A stretch of 64,000 nucleotides of DNA from Clostridia bacterium (GCA_017625065.1 JAGALS010000044.1:1-64000); one strand, 5' to 3'. Shown: positions 42,235 through 52,113, counted from the first letter of the stretch. Numbers and translations: made by a program. The notes: generated from the letters alone by a model not told the origin.

Positions 42235-45200
42235 TTATTTCAATACCACGTTTTCTTTACCGAGAATGGAAATCAATTCGTTTAAGGTGTAATCGCTGCA
42301 ATCAAAGCCAAGCGACAGCTTCTGATATGCGGCAGTGGATGCATCATAAACCGAGACGGGCAGCTCACCTTCAAAAATTTCAAGGATATTTAATGCCTTT
42401 TTCCATTTCGGATCGCTAAGTGAGGGTACGCGCAAATAAAGGATGCGCGCTTCGCTGATGGGTCTGGATCGCATTGGTACCGCGTTTTGCTTTGCGGCGG
42501 GCTTTGCCCGCGCCTCGGCTTCGGGCATCACGCGCGGCGGCGCGTGGTCGTCAAGCAAGGGCTCAAGCGAGGAGATCAGTATCTTCGGGCGCTCCTCCTC
42601 ACGGATCGAGAGGTTGCCTTCGATGCGAAGCACGGCATCGGCGTGTAGAAAATGCGAATATTGCGCGTAAATTTTCGGGAAAGCGAGACATTCGATCTCG
42701 GCATAGCGATCCTCTAAGGTGAGAAACGCCATACGCTCCTCTTTTTTAGTAGTCTTCCCCGTTATTGCCGTGACGATGCCTGCAACGACCACGCGAGCGC
42801 GATCGGGCATCAAATAGTCACCCTTTGCATCGGTCTCATAAAGATCCTTGATGCTCATAATATCGGGGGCGGAGAGCGCCTTGGAAAATCCGTCGAGCAT
42901 ATGACCCGAAAAATACATCCCCGCTGCTTCCTTTTCCTGCATCAAAAGATCGTTCAGCTTAAATTCCTGCAATTTGGGATATTCGATCTCGGGGCGCTCG
43001 GTCAGCGCTTGCGAGAACATATCAAGCTGCCCCGTCAGATTTGAGCGATTTTTGCTTTGCAGCTGATCCACCATCTGTTCGTAGACCGCCATCAGCTGAC
43101 TACGGTAAATGCCAAGGTTATCAAATGCGCCTGCCTTGATCAAGGACTCGATCTGGCGCTTGTTAAGGTCGCTTGCGCTCAGACGGTCCAAAAAGTCGTC
43201 AAAGGAGCGATATCGGCCGTTTCTGCGGCGCTCGTCAACCACAGCATCCAAAAAGTTTTTACCCACGTTTTTCAGTGCCAGAAGTCCAAAGCGAATATGC
43301 TCGCCGCTGACGTGGAACGAAACGTTCGATTGATTGACGTCGGGGGGCAGAACGCGGATGCCTCGCTTGCCCGCTTCTGTGATATATTCCACGATCTTGG
43401 GCATATTTCCAAGCTCAGAGGTCAGCAACGCGGCAAAATAGGCCTTTGGATGATGTGCCTTGAGATAAGCCGTGCGATAAGAGATCATCGCATATGCGGC
43501 GGCGTGGCTTTTGTTAAAGGCATAATGCGCAAAGTCGGTCATATCGTCAAAGATCGCCTCGGCAACATCATCGGCAATGCCGTTTTTCGCACAGCCCATA
43601 AGGAAAGAGCCCTTCTCCGCTTCCATCACGCCTGCCTTCTTCTTTGCCATCGCGCGGCGCACCACGTCGGCGTGCCCGAAGGAATAGCCCGCAAGCTCGC
43701 GGAAGATCTGCATCACTTGCTCCTGATAGACCACGCAACCGTAGGTGGAGCGCAGGATCGGCTCGATCAGGGGCGTACGATAGACGATCTGATCGGGATT
43801 TTTGCGGTTTTCAATGAACTGCGGGATCGAATCCATCGGGCCCGGACGGTACAGCGCGATCGCGGCAACGATATCATCAAAGTGCGTTGGCGAGAGATTC
43901 ATCAGCATCTGCCGCATACCGCCCGACTCCAGCTGAAAGATACCCGACGTTTCACCGCGAGCGATCAGTCTGTAGGTCTTTGGATCGTCAAACGGAATTT
44001 TATCAATATCAAAGCTCGGATCACTTTCGCGGATCTGCATCACCGCGTCATTGATGATCGTCAGATAACGAAGCGCCAAAAAGTCAAACTTCAAAAGACC
44101 CAGATCGGCGATGGTATCCATATCGTACTGTGTCACGACCACGCCGTTGCTGGCACAAAGCGGAACGTAGTGTGAAAGAGGCTTTTCTGTGATCACAACG
44201 CCTGCCGCGTGAATCGAGATATTGCGCGGCATTCCCTCCAGCGCCATCGCCAGATCCACAAGCTTCTTGACCTCCGGGCGTGTGTAAAGCGCCTTCAGAT
44301 CGGGTAGCTTCAGCGCATCCGCAATGGTGATACCAAGCTCGCGCGGGATCGCCTTGGCGACCACGTCCACGTCGCCGTAGGACATACCCAGCGCTCTGCC
44401 GACGTCACGGATGGCGGCACGTGCCGCAAGCGTACCGAAGGTCACGATCTGCGAAACGTGATCCTTGCCGTAATGCTCGGTCACATAGCGAATGACCTCA
44501 TCCCGACGGTTATAGCAAAAATCCACGTCAATATCGGGCATGCTCACGCGCTCGGGATTCAAAAATCGCTCAAACAGCAGATCAAAGCGCAAGGAATCCA
44601 CATCGGTGATGCCCAGGAAATAAGCAACGATGCTTCCCGCACCCGAGCCACGTCCGGGACCAACGGGGATCTGCTGCGATTTGGCGTAATTGACATAATC
44701 CTGCACGATCAGGAAATAATCGGCATAGCCCATAGAATCGATCACAGAAAGCTCGTATTCCATGCGCGAAAGGTATTCTTCTTTGCTATGAACGTTAAAA
44801 TCGATCAGCCCTGCCGCAATGCGTGCTTCAAAGCCCTTGCGCGCGAGCTGAGACAGATATCCGTAAGCCGTCAGTCCCGCAGGACACGGGAATTTCGGCA
44901 AATAGGTCTTGCCAAAATCATAATCGAAGTGGCAACGCTCTGCGATCTTGACACTGTTTTCGATTGCCCCCTTGAAGCGACCGAACATCATTCGCATCTC
45001 GTTTGTGTCTTTGTAGTAAAACTCGTCTGTTTCAAATCCGATGGGACGACCGTCGGCAAGCTGGGTATTCATTTGAATACACATCAGAACCGCCTGCGTT
45101 TGCGCGTCTTCGCGGCGCAGATAATGACAGTCGTTGGTGGCAACCATAGGCAGATCGCATTCAAGCGCGAGCTTTTCAAGCAACGGCAGGATCTGCTTTT

Positions 45201-45744
45201 GCTCGGGCAAGTCGTGATCCTGCAATTCAATGTAAAAACGATCTTCACCGAAAATATCGGCAAGCTCCCTTGCCGCGCGGCAGCCTTCGGCAAAATCGCC
45301 GCGCACCAAAAGCTGCGGAATGTACCCCGCAAGGCAGGCGGAAAGCGCGATCAAGCCTTCGGAATGCGCGCGCAAAAGCTCCATATCCACACGGGGCTTG
45401 GAATAAAAGCCCTCGGTATACGAGCGAGAGACCATTTCGATCAGATTCTGATATCCAACCTCGTTTTCGCACAAAAGGACAAGGTGATACGGACGGGCAT
45501 CCGAGCTACTTTTGTCAAATCTTGTACGGGGGGCAACGTAGACCTCACAGCCGATAATGGGTTTGATCCCCTCGGCCTTGCAGGCGCGGTAAAAGGCAAC
45601 CGCGCCGTACATCACACCGTGATCGGTAAGAGCGACCGCATCGTGTCCGCACTCTTTTGCGCGCTTCGGGATCTCGCTGATGCGGCAAGCGCCGTCAAGC
45701 AAGCTATATTCACTGTGTAAATGCAAATGGACGAAATCGGACAC
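42235..45744 (-). CDS. dnaE: DNA polymerase III subunit alpha (DnaE)
   Basis: Replicative/lagging-strand polymerase of the C family, 1169 residues. PHP domain at the N terminus with intact metal motif HLHSEYSLLDGA and TDHGVMYG; palm with GPGRGSGAGS (about 350) and the catalytic PDIDVDFCY (about 400); fingers with YRPGPMDSIP; helix-hairpin-helix region (about 830-870); and a C-terminal OB-fold domain (about 985-1060). Length and domain order fit DnaE1/DnaE rather than PolC, which carries an internal exonuclease. Start is GTG behind AGGAGGGG. It follows whiA by 25 bases. Confidence 0.97.
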   Translation of the reverse strand: MSDFVHLHLHSEYSLLDGACRISEIPKRAKECGHDAVALTDHGVMYGAVAFYRACKAEGIKPIIGCEVYVAPRTRFDKSSSDARPYHLVLLCENEVGYQNLIEMVSRSYTEGFYSKPRVDMELLRAHSEGLIALSACLAGYIPQLLVRGDFAEGCRAARELADIFGEDRFYIELQDHDLPEQKQILPLLEKLALECDLPMVATNDCHYLRREDAQTQAVLMCIQMNTQLADGRPIGFETDEFYYKDTNEMRMMFGRFKGAIENSVKIAERCHFDYDFGKTYLPKFPCPAGLTAYGYLSQLARKGFEARIAAGLIDFNVHSKEEYLSRMEYELSVIDSMGYADYFLIVQDYVNYAKSQQIPVGPGRGSGAGSIVAYFLGITDVDSLRFDLLFERFLNPERVSMPDIDVDFCYNRRDEVIRYVTEHYGKDHVSQIVTFGTLAARAAIRDVGRALGMSYGDVDVVAKAIPRELGITIADALKLPDLKALYTRPEVKKLVDLAMALEGMPRNISIHAAGVVITEKPLSHYVPLCASNGVVVTQYDMDTIADLGLLKFDFLALRYLTIINDAVMQIRESDPSFDIDKIPFDDPKTYRLIARGETSGIFQLESGGMRQMLMNLSPTHFDDIVAAIALYRPGPMDSIPQFIENRKNPDQIVYRTPLIEPILRSTYGCVVYQEQVMQIFRELAGYSFGHADVVRRAMAKKKAGVMEAEKGSFLMGCAKNGIADDVAEAIFDDMTDFAHYAFNKSHAAAYAMISYRTAYLKAHHPKAYFAALLTSELGNMPKIVEYITEAGKRGIRVLPPDVNQSNVSFHVSGEHIRFGLLALKNVGKNFLDAVVDERRRNGRYRSFDDFLDRLSASDLNKRQIESLIKAGAFDNLGIYRSQLMAVYEQMVDQLQSKNRSNLTGQLDMFSQALTERPEIEYPKLQEFKLNDLLMQEKEAAGMYFSGHMLDGFSKALSAPDIMSIKDLYETDAKGDYLMPDRARVVVAGIVTAITGKTTKKEERMAFLTLEDRYAEIECLAFPKIYAQYSHFLHADAVLRIEGNLSIREEERPKILISSLEPLLDDHAPPRVMPEAEARAKPAAKQNAVPMRSRPISEARILYLRVPSLSDPKWKKALNILEIFEGELPVSVYDASTAAYQKLSLGFDCSDYTLNELISILGKENVVLK

Positions 45745-45769
45745 GGCTTTCCCCTCCTCTCCTGAATTT

Positions 45770-46606
45770 TTATGTTAAGCTATCCGCAAAAGCAATGATC
45801 CTTTGCAATCTGTGATTCAGCCCCGATTTGGTGATGGGCGGATTGTGAAGCTGGGCGAGCTCCAAAAGCGAAATATCGGGGTTTTCCAGGCGCAAGCGCG
45901 CCGTTTCGCGAAGCTCCGGCAGCAGCGCATCAAAACGGGCTGCCGCACGGATCTTTTCAATGGCGAGACAGCATCGACGGGCTGCATCCACCGATTTGCT
46001 GATGTTGCGTGTCACACAGTTGGTGGCGCGATTTTCTTCATTGCGGATGTCGCGCGCGATCTTGGCATTCATCAAGGCAAACAATGCATTATTGGCGCCA
46101 ACCGTACTCAAAACCTCTTCAATGACAAGATTTTTCTTGAAATATAGCCCCACGCCGCCTTCAATGTTGCGGATCTTTGGTTTCCAACCCATTTCACTTA
46201 GGAAATCGGTCAAAAACGGGATCTTTTCGGCGTTTGCGATCCGAAACTCAAGGTGATACGCCTTCTGTGGGTCGGTCACAGAGCCGCAGGCGACCATCGT
46301 CCCTCGCAAGAAATGCGCGCGGCAGGCAGGACAGCAAAACACGGGCGGATTTTTATAAGCAGCATACAGCTTTTCAGAAGCGAAAAGCATCACCGAGCCG
46401 TTGAGCAAGGCTTCTCTTTTATATTGCTCCTGATACACTCTTACGCACTCCTTACGTGCCGCGGCGGAGGAAATCACCAAAACAAGGCAGTTTTCTCGCA
46501 TTTCCCGCAGATCGTACAAGAGTCCTGCCGCATAAGCTTTTTTACAACAGGAACTGTGAGGTGCGCCCTCTATCAATTCTTCTTTTAACGAAAGCGAATA
46601 ATTCAT
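45770..46606 (-). CDS. whiA: DNA-binding protein WhiA
   Basis: WhiA regulator linked to sporulation and cell division, 278 residues. The N-terminal LAGLIDADG-like (homing-endonuclease-derived) domain spans about 15-190 and includes CCKKAYAAGL and the FFxxNLVIEE-type strand. The C-terminal helix-turn-helix is near 235-265 (SLLELAQLHNPPITKSGLNHRL), matching the WhiA HTH SYEELG... pattern. The ATG follows the murB stop by no gap. In many Firmicutes it follows rapZ and yvcK; these are absent here and murB is directly upstream. Confidence 0.94.
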   Translation of the reverse strand: MNYSLSLKEELIEGAPHSSCCKKAYAAGLLYDLREMRENCLVLVISSAAARKECVRVYQEQYKREALLNGSVMLFASEKLYAAYKNPPVFCCPACRAHFLRGTMVACGSVTDPQKAYHLEFRIANAEKIPFLTDFLSEMGWKPKIRNIEGGVGLYFKKNLVIEEVLSTVGANNALFALMNAKIARDIRNEENRATNCVTRNISKSVDAARRCCLAIEKIRAAARFDALLPELRETARLRLENPDISLLELAQLHNPPITKSGLNHRLQRIIAFADSLT

Positions 46607-47521
46607 CTATACTTCAGGAATAAAACGGATCTCGGGGATCGGTCTGAATCCTTTCTCTCTTTCCACTGTATTTTGTATTTCCTCGATCAAGGCGCGCACG
46701 TCCGCAGAGGTCGCGCCGCCCACGTTGACGATAAATCCCGCGTGCTTTTTGGAGACCTCCGCACCGCCGATGCGCCTGCCCTTCAGCCCAAGCTCATCCA
46801 CGATTTTTGATATAGCAATATCGGGATCGGGCTTTCGGAAAACGCTGCCCGCGCTTGGAAATTCAAGCGGCTGGTTGGCTTTACGAAGGCGGTTAGAGCT
46901 TCGCATTTCTTCAAAAAGCAGCTTTGGATCAAAGCCCGATCTTAACTTCAGTAAAGCACTTAAAAGTATTGCGTTTTTGTCTTGTAAATAGCTTTTTCGA
47001 TAAGAAAAGCTCAACTCTTGGTTAAATAAGGTTTTAATTTCTCTTTTTTCGGGAAGCAAGACCTCGGCGCTTTCGACCACATCTGCCATCTCTCCCGTGC
47101 TTGTTCCCGCGTTCATAAAGACCGCGCCGCCAAGCGTTCCGGGTATCCCTGCGGCAAAGCAAAGTCCACCAAATCCTTCCCGTGCGGAAAGCGCCGCAAG
47201 TCTGCCGAGCGGCACGCCGCAAAGGGCGCGAATGCGGCCATCCGGCAAGGATTGAACCGCGTCCAGATACACCGTGCGGATCAGCACGGTCTCGATCGTT
47301 TCGTCTCCGAATAAAACGTTGCTTCCCTTGCCGATCACAGCATAGTCAAGGCCGTATTGCTCACAAAGCACGACCGCCTCGATCAGCTCCCCCGTGCAAC
47401 GGGGCTCGATCACAAGCGCCGCTTTACCTCCAATGTGAAAGCTCGAAAGGGTCGCCGTTTGTACGTCTGCTTGAAACGCGATCTTCCTTGCTTTTAAAGC
47501 TTCCTGAACTCTCGCCCTCAC
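46607..47521 (-). CDS. murB: UDP-N-acetylenolpyruvoylglucosamine reductase MurB
   Basis: FAD enzyme that makes UDP-MurNAc for peptidoglycan synthesis. 304 residues if started at GTG 47521, which overlaps the HAD gene stop as GTGA; the ORF is open further upstream without support. Motifs: FHIGGKAALVIEP (about 28-40), YAVIGKGSNVLFGD (about 62-75), FAAGIPGTLGGAVFMNAG (about 125-142), FSYRKSYL (about 190) and a catalytic-Ser region PSAGSVFRKP (about 230). Cytoplasmic. It joins HAD-murB-whiA-dnaE in one operon. Confidence 0.94.
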   Translation of the reverse strand: MRARVQEALKARKIAFQADVQTATLSSFHIGGKAALVIEPRCTGELIEAVVLCEQYGLDYAVIGKGSNVLFGDETIETVLIRTVYLDAVQSLPDGRIRALCGVPLGRLAALSAREGFGGLCFAAGIPGTLGGAVFMNAGTSTGEMADVVESAEVLLPEKREIKTLFNQELSFSYRKSYLQDKNAILLSALLKLRSGFDPKLLFEEMRSSNRLRKANQPLEFPSAGSVFRKPDPDIAISKIVDELGLKGRRIGGAEVSKKHAGFIVNVGGATSADVRALIEEIQNTVEREKGFRPIPEIRFIPEV

Positions 47522-48210
47522 GCGCCAAGGATCAGAGGAACCACGTCCTCCAATCGGGTTACAGTATAGGTGATCTTCATATCGCAAGGCGCTTCTAAGC
47601 CGTTTTGGTTCAACCAACAGGTGTCAAGCCCTGCGCCGATCCCACCGCCAATATCGGAGCTCAGTGAATCTCCCACGACCAAGGTGTCCGCGGGGTCGAA
47701 ATCGGGAATCCTGGCGGCGACCTTCTCAAAGAAAGCTTTGTCAGGCTTTTCCACACCCAGCTCGTCGGAAATAAAAAGCTCATGAAAATAAGGTCTGATG
47801 GGCGATTGGTCAAGCCGTCCGTGCTGCACAGAGGCAATACCGTTTGTAATGATATACAGTCTGCAATGCTTTGCAAGTGCGCGGCAGATCTCCAACGCCC
47901 CGTCCATCAGAAAGCTCTTTGTCGCAAGCGAAGTAAGATACCGCTCCGCAAGCTGCTCCACATCAAGCGAAAAATTGTAATGATCGCAAAAATCGGCAAA
48001 TCGAACGGTCCGAAGCTCTGTTTTGGTGATCTCTCCTCGCTCAAGCCGTTTCCATGTAGCGCTGTTGATCTCGCTGTATTTTTTCAGCATAGCCGCATCA
48101 GCAGCAACACCCATTGCAGCAAGCGCTTCGCAGAGCGCCGCGGGCTCCGATCGTTTGAAATCCAGAAGCGTTTGATCCGCATCAAACAGGACGGTACGGT
48201 AGCGTGGCAT
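47518..48210 (-). CDS. HAD superfamily hydrolase, YjjG/YfnB-like nucleotidase
   Basis: 230-residue phosphatase with HAD motifs: I DADQTLLDF (about 8-16; second Asp in DAD is the proton donor), II ITNGIAS (about 105), III Lys in GVEKPDKAFF (about 140) and IV VVGDSLSSDIGGG (about 165). The large cap with TWKRLERGEITKTELR is characteristic of YjjG-type noncanonical pyrimidine nucleotidases, so house-cleaning of nucleotides is likely. ATG 48210 sits behind AAAGGCAGG and just downstream of a consensus promoter, so I prefer it to the earlier in-frame ATG at 48234. Confidence 0.9.
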   Translation of the reverse strand: MPRYRTVLFDADQTLLDFKRSEPAALCEALAAMGVAADAAMLKKYSEINSATWKRLERGEITKTELRTVRFADFCDHYNFSLDVEQLAERYLTSLATKSFLMDGALEICRALAKHCRLYIITNGIASVQHGRLDQSPIRPYFHELFISDELGVEKPDKAFFEKVAARIPDFDPADTLVVGDSLSSDIGGGIGAGLDTCWLNQNGLEAPCDMKITYTVTRLEDVVPLILGA

Positions 48211-48235
48211 ACGGGACACCTGCCTTTCTGTCATT

Positions 48236-48264
48236 ATTATATCTCATTCGGCGGTAAATTTCAA
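48236..48264 (-). promoter_or_regulatory. Promoter of the HAD-murB-whiA-dnaE operon
   Basis: TTGAAA (48264-48259), 17-nt spacer, TATAAT (48241-48236). Predicted transcription start falls at about 48229, inside the longer HAD start, which supports ATG 48210. Confidence 0.8.
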
Positions 48265-48313
48265 CTATTCTTGCTAATTCTACAATAAAAAATCTAAAAC
48301 ACCATATTTTCTC

Positions 48314-48342
48314 TTGCAAATTTTTTTATTATGTTGTATAAT
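48314..48342 (+). promoter_or_regulatory. Promoter of the Gfo/Idh-coaE run
   Basis: TTGCAA (48314-48319), 17-nt spacer, TATAAT (48337-48342). Confidence 0.78.
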
Positions 48343-48383
48343 ATAATTTATAATAAATTATGATGCTGAAAGGATGTGAGATC

Positions 48384-49529
48384 GTGAACAAGCCCGAGAT
48401 TCGTATCGGTTTGCTTGGCTTTGGCGCAATGGGCAGAACACACGCCTTTGCCGTGTCTTCCCTCCCCTATTATTGCAACGACCTCCCCTTTCGAACGATC
48501 ATACAAGGCGTTGCGACCAGAAGCGTGGAAAAATCAAGCGCTGTAGCAAAGGAATACGGCTTTGCCGTTGCCACCGATCGTGAGGACGTGCTGATCAACG
48601 ACCCCGATATTGACGTGATCGACATCTGCACACCCAATCACCTCCACGCCGATACCGTGCGCCGTGCGTTGGCTGCGGGCAAGCATATCTATTGCGAAAA
48701 GCCACTTGCATCCACTTTAGAAGATGCCGAAGAGATCGCGGCACTTGCCGCCAAGACCGACCGCATCTGCACCGTGGTCTTTCACAACCGTCATCTTTCC
48801 GCCGTACAGCGCGCAAAGCAGCTGATCGAGGAAGGGCGGCTTGGGCGCATTCTTTCCTTTGATTTTCGCTATTTGCACAATTCCTGCACCGACGTGCAAA
48901 AAAATGCGGGCTGGAAGCAGAGTGCCGACGTTTGCGGCAAGGGCGGCGTTCTCTTTGACCTTGGATCGCACATCATTGATCTTGCCGTGTTCCTTTGCGG
49001 CAAATTCCGCGCCATCACGGGCACGGAGCAGATCGCCTTCCCCGTGCGCGCAGGGCTGAACGGCGAGCAGTGGCACACCAACGCGCCCGAGGCATTTTAT
49101 ATGCTTGCCGAGACCGAGTCGGGTGCCAAGGGCACGATCACCGCAAGCAAGCTTGCCGTTGGAACAAACGACGACCTTGACTTTGCCGTGTACGGCACCA
49201 AGGGCTCGCTTCGCTTTTCTCTGATGGATCCCAATTTCCTTGAATTTTACGACAACGATGCCCCCCACGCGCCTTACGGCGGTATGGGCGGCTTTACCCG
49301 CATCGAATGCGTCGGTCGCTACCCTGCCCCCGCAGGTGCGTTCCCCTCGCCCAAGGCACCGCAAGGCTGGCTGCGCGGTCACGTGATGAGTATGTACTCA
49401 TTTTTAAACGCCGTTTACACGGGCAAGCAAAATGCCCCCACATTTGCAGACGGCGCATATGTGCAGCGTGTGATGGAAACTGCAATGCTTTCCGCCACAG
49501 AGGGACGGGAAAGGCTGGTGTCGCCTTGA
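48384..49529 (+). CDS. Gfo/Idh/MocA family NAD(P)-dependent oxidoreductase
   Basis: Sugar or inositol dehydrogenase-like enzyme of 381 residues. N-terminal Rossmann fold with GLLGFGAMGRTH (about 10-21); the family motif CEKPLA (EKP, about 105-110) contains the catalytic Lys; GGVLFDLGSHIIDLAVFL (about 190-207) carries the His of the C-terminal domain. The substrate cannot be predicted. Start GTG 48384 lies 11 bases behind AAAGG; earlier ATGs at 48360/48363 have no ribosome binding site. The stop overlaps the coaE start. Confidence 0.88.
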   Translation: MNKPEIRIGLLGFGAMGRTHAFAVSSLPYYCNDLPFRTIIQGVATRSVEKSSAVAKEYGFAVATDREDVLINDPDIDVIDICTPNHLHADTVRRALAAGKHIYCEKPLASTLEDAEEIAALAAKTDRICTVVFHNRHLSAVQRAKQLIEEGRLGRILSFDFRYLHNSCTDVQKNAGWKQSADVCGKGGVLFDLGSHIIDLAVFLCGKFRAITGTEQIAFPVRAGLNGEQWHTNAPEAFYMLAETESGAKGTITASKLAVGTNDDLDFAVYGTKGSLRFSLMDPNFLEFYDNDAPHAPYGGMGGFTRIECVGRYPAPAGAFPSPKAPQGWLRGHVMSMYSFLNAVYTGKQNAPTFADGAYVQRVMETAMLSATEGRERLVSP

Positions 49530-50134
49530 AGATCCTTGGACTCACCGGACCGTCAGGCGCCGGAAAGGGCGCAGTATGTGATATTTTCAAGACCTTCGGC
49601 ATCCCATCCATTGATACCGATGCGGTCTATCACCAATTATTGGAAGAGGGCGGCATCATCAAGGACGAGCTTTGCGCCGCGTTCGGACAAAGCATTTTAG
49701 ACGAAAACGGCAAGATCGACCGCAAAAAGCTCGGCGCCGCCGTTTTCGGAAAAGAAAATACCCCTTCACTTTTGCATACTTTAAATGCGATCACCCATAA
49801 ATATGTTATGGCAAGAACCCACGGTATGATGCAAACGATCAAGCAAAGCGGTGCTCTCGCAGTCCTCATCGATGCCCCACTGCTTTTTGAAGCAGGCATT
49901 GACAAAGAGTGCGATGCGGTCATCGGCGTGCTGGCAGACCGCGAAACGCGGCTTTCTCGCATCACACAGCGCGATCACATCACAGCAAACGCTGCACAGA
50001 TGCGTATGGATGCACAGAAAAGCGACGACTTTTACCGTAAGGCTTGCAAATACATCCTCGAGAATAATAACGACTATACAGCGCTTGAGGCGCAGATCCG
50101 TCGTTTATTAAAGGAGCTCGGGCTGGAGGTATAG
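49526..50134 (+). CDS. coaE: Dephospho-CoA kinase
   Basis: Last enzyme of coenzyme A synthesis, phosphorylating the 3'-OH of dephospho-CoA. 202 residues from a TTG start (49526) that overlaps the upstream stop codon (TTGA) and follows AAAGGCTGGTG; family length is about 200. Motifs: LKILGLTGPSGAGKG Walker A near the N terminus, DTDAVYHQLL (about 34), VLIDAPLLFEAGID (about 110) and ADRETRLSRITQRD (about 133). The long ORF upstream of TTG overlaps the oxidoreductase and is rejected. Confidence 0.93.
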   Translation: MKILGLTGPSGAGKGAVCDIFKTFGIPSIDTDAVYHQLLEEGGIIKDELCAAFGQSILDENGKIDRKKLGAAVFGKENTPSLLHTLNAITHKYVMARTHGMMQTIKQSGALAVLIDAPLLFEAGIDKECDAVIGVLADRETRLSRITQRDHITANAAQMRMDAQKSDDFYRKACKYILENNNDYTALEAQIRRLLKELGLEV

Positions 50135-50135
50135 G

Positions 50136-50702
50136 GTGAAAGCAAGCGGCGAAAAAAGCATTATCACAGTTCTTTTGGTGTTTCTGTCTCTGGCGTTGGT
50201 TGCGCTGTTTCTGGCGCAAAGCACCGTTGATCTACGGCGCGAGAAGCGAGAAAACACATACGTGCAAACCGCCAAATTTGCCGCCGCTGAATTTAAGATC
50301 CCCCTTCCGCTGGTGCTTGCGGTCATCCGCACAGAAAGCGATTTTCGCCCGAATGCCGTTTCCGAGGCGGGGGCGTGTGGGCTGATGCAGCTCCTACCCG
50401 AAACCTTTTCGTTTTTGCAAGAAGACGTTTTTGAGGAGGATCTGCCCGACAGCGCGATCTTTGATCCCACCGTCAACATTCGTTACGGCACCTATTATCT
50501 TTCTTATCTCTTTGAAAAATTCGGGAATTGGTTCACAGCTCTTGCCGCGTACAACGCAGGTGAAGGGCGTGTCGGAGCTTGGCTAAAGGACAAAGAGCTT
50601 GCCCCCGACGGGCATCTTGTGCACATTCCCTTTTCGGAAACCGCCCAATACGTGCAAAGCGCGTTGGAGCACTACGGCACTTACCGAGAAAAATACCCTT
50701 AA
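50136..50702 (+). CDS. Lytic transglycosylase (SLT domain), membrane anchored
   Basis: 188-residue peptidoglycan-cleaving enzyme with one N-terminal transmembrane helix (about 10-29). The SLT domain has the catalytic Glu in AVIRTESDFRPNAVSEAG (about residue 68), LMQLLPETF, and ALAAYNAGEGRV (about 133). Start is GTG behind GGAGG, one base after the coaE stop codon. It likely opens glycan strands for growth or secretion machinery. Confidence 0.92.
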   Translation: MKASGEKSIITVLLVFLSLALVALFLAQSTVDLRREKRENTYVQTAKFAAAEFKIPLPLVLAVIRTESDFRPNAVSEAGACGLMQLLPETFSFLQEDVFEEDLPDSAIFDPTVNIRYGTYYLSYLFEKFGNWFTALAAYNAGEGRVGAWLKDKELAPDGHLVHIPFSETAQYVQSALEHYGTYREKYP

Positions 50703-50712
50703 GGAGTTTACT

Positions 50713-52113
50713 ATGAGTGAAAATAGAACGGCAAAGGAATTAAGCGAGCAGCTTTTCTATCAAAAGAAAAGCGTATATCAAAAAAAAGAAGCAAGTGACA
50801 TCGACAAGGCATACGACTATGCCAAAGGATATGCGGCGTTTCTGGATGCCGCCAAGACCGAGCGCGAGGCCGTTTGCGAAGCAATGCACCTTGCCGACGC
50901 AAAAGGCTTTGTTCCCTACCAATTTGGCGACAAGGTCAAAAAGGGAGGCAAATATTACTACAACAACCGTGGCAAAAGCCTTTATCTCTTCACCGTCGGC
51001 GAGGAGCCGTTGGAAAGCGGTATCCGTATCTCTGCCGCGCACATCGACTCTCCCCGACTTGATCTGAAGCAATGCCCCCTGTACGAGGAAGGCGGTATGA
51101 GCTTTTTCAAGACCCATTACTACGGCGGCATTCGCAAGTATCAATGGGTGGCAACCCCTCTTGCATTGCACGGCGTGATCGTGAAAAAGGATGGCTCTAC
51201 CGTTGAAGTCACCATTGGCGAGGACGACAGCGATCCCGTTTTCTATATCAACGACCTGCTTCCCCACCTCGGGCACGAGACCGATCGAAAGCCCATGGGC
51301 GAAGCGATTCCCGGCGAAAAGCTGAACATCCTTGTCGGCAGCCGTCCCTTTGATCACAGCGACGACAAGGAGCTGATCAAGCTGAATACGATGATCCTTC
51401 TGAACGAAAAATACGGCATCACCGAGGATGATTTTCTCTCGGCAGAGCTTTCTGTCGTACCCGCCTTCAAGGCAAGAGACATAGGCTTTGACCGCTCTCT
51501 GATCGGTGCTTACGGGCACGACGACCGCGTTTGCGCTTATCCTGCGCTCTCGGCGATCTTTGACTGTGCCGACTCCAAGCACACGCTGCTATGCGTGCTT
51601 GCCGATAAAGAGGAGACCGGCAGCGACGGCAACACGGGTATGAAGAGCGATCTCTTCCTTGATCTGATCAACTCCCTTTCCGCTGCGCTGAATGCCGATC
51701 CCGCCTTGGTTCGTGCCAACTCCAAATGCCTTTCTGCTGACGTTTCGGCAGCATATGATCCCAATTTCCCCGACGTATTTGAAAAGCGCAACACTCCCCT
51801 GCTCTCGGCAGGCGTTGTACTGACGAAATTTACCGGCTCACGCGGCAAATCGGGCACCAATGACGCGAGCGCCGAGTATATCGGCTGGCTGCGTCGCATT
51901 ATGGAGGATGCAAGCGTCGTTTGGCAAGCGGGCGAGCTTGGTAAGGTCGATTGCGGTGGCGGTGGAACGGTTGCCAAATACCTTGCCGAGCACAATATCG
52001 AGACCGTTGACCTTGGTGTCCCCGTGATCTCGATGCACGCGCCCTGCGAGGTGATCGCAAAGGTCGATCTTTATGAAGCATATCGCGCCTTCTGCGCATT
52101 TTGCCTTGCCTGA
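50713..52113 (+). CDS. M18 family aminopeptidase (aspartyl aminopeptidase-like)
   Basis: Zinc aminopeptidase of 466 residues. The metal motif SAAHIDSPRLDLK (about residues 105-117) gives the first His; KEETGSDGNTGM (about 300) holds the catalytic Glu pair; and VISMHAPCEVI near the C terminus gives the last His. It forms large dodecamers in known members and trims N-terminal acidic residues from peptides in the cytoplasm. ATG 50713 follows AAGGAG; the ORF is open through the preceding gene without support. The stop overlaps the prfA start as TGATG. Confidence 0.92.
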   Translation: MSENRTAKELSEQLFYQKKSVYQKKEASDIDKAYDYAKGYAAFLDAAKTEREAVCEAMHLADAKGFVPYQFGDKVKKGGKYYYNNRGKSLYLFTVGEEPLESGIRISAAHIDSPRLDLKQCPLYEEGGMSFFKTHYYGGIRKYQWVATPLALHGVIVKKDGSTVEVTIGEDDSDPVFYINDLLPHLGHETDRKPMGEAIPGEKLNILVGSRPFDHSDDKELIKLNTMILLNEKYGITEDDFLSAELSVVPAFKARDIGFDRSLIGAYGHDDRVCAYPALSAIFDCADSKHTLLCVLADKEETGSDGNTGMKSDLFLDLINSLSAALNADPALVRANSKCLSADVSAAYDPNFPDVFEKRNTPLLSAGVVLTKFTGSRGKSGTNDASAEYIGWLRRIMEDASVVWQAGELGKVDCGGGGTVAKYLAEHNIETVDLGVPVISMHAPCEVIAKVDLYEAYRAFCAFCLA

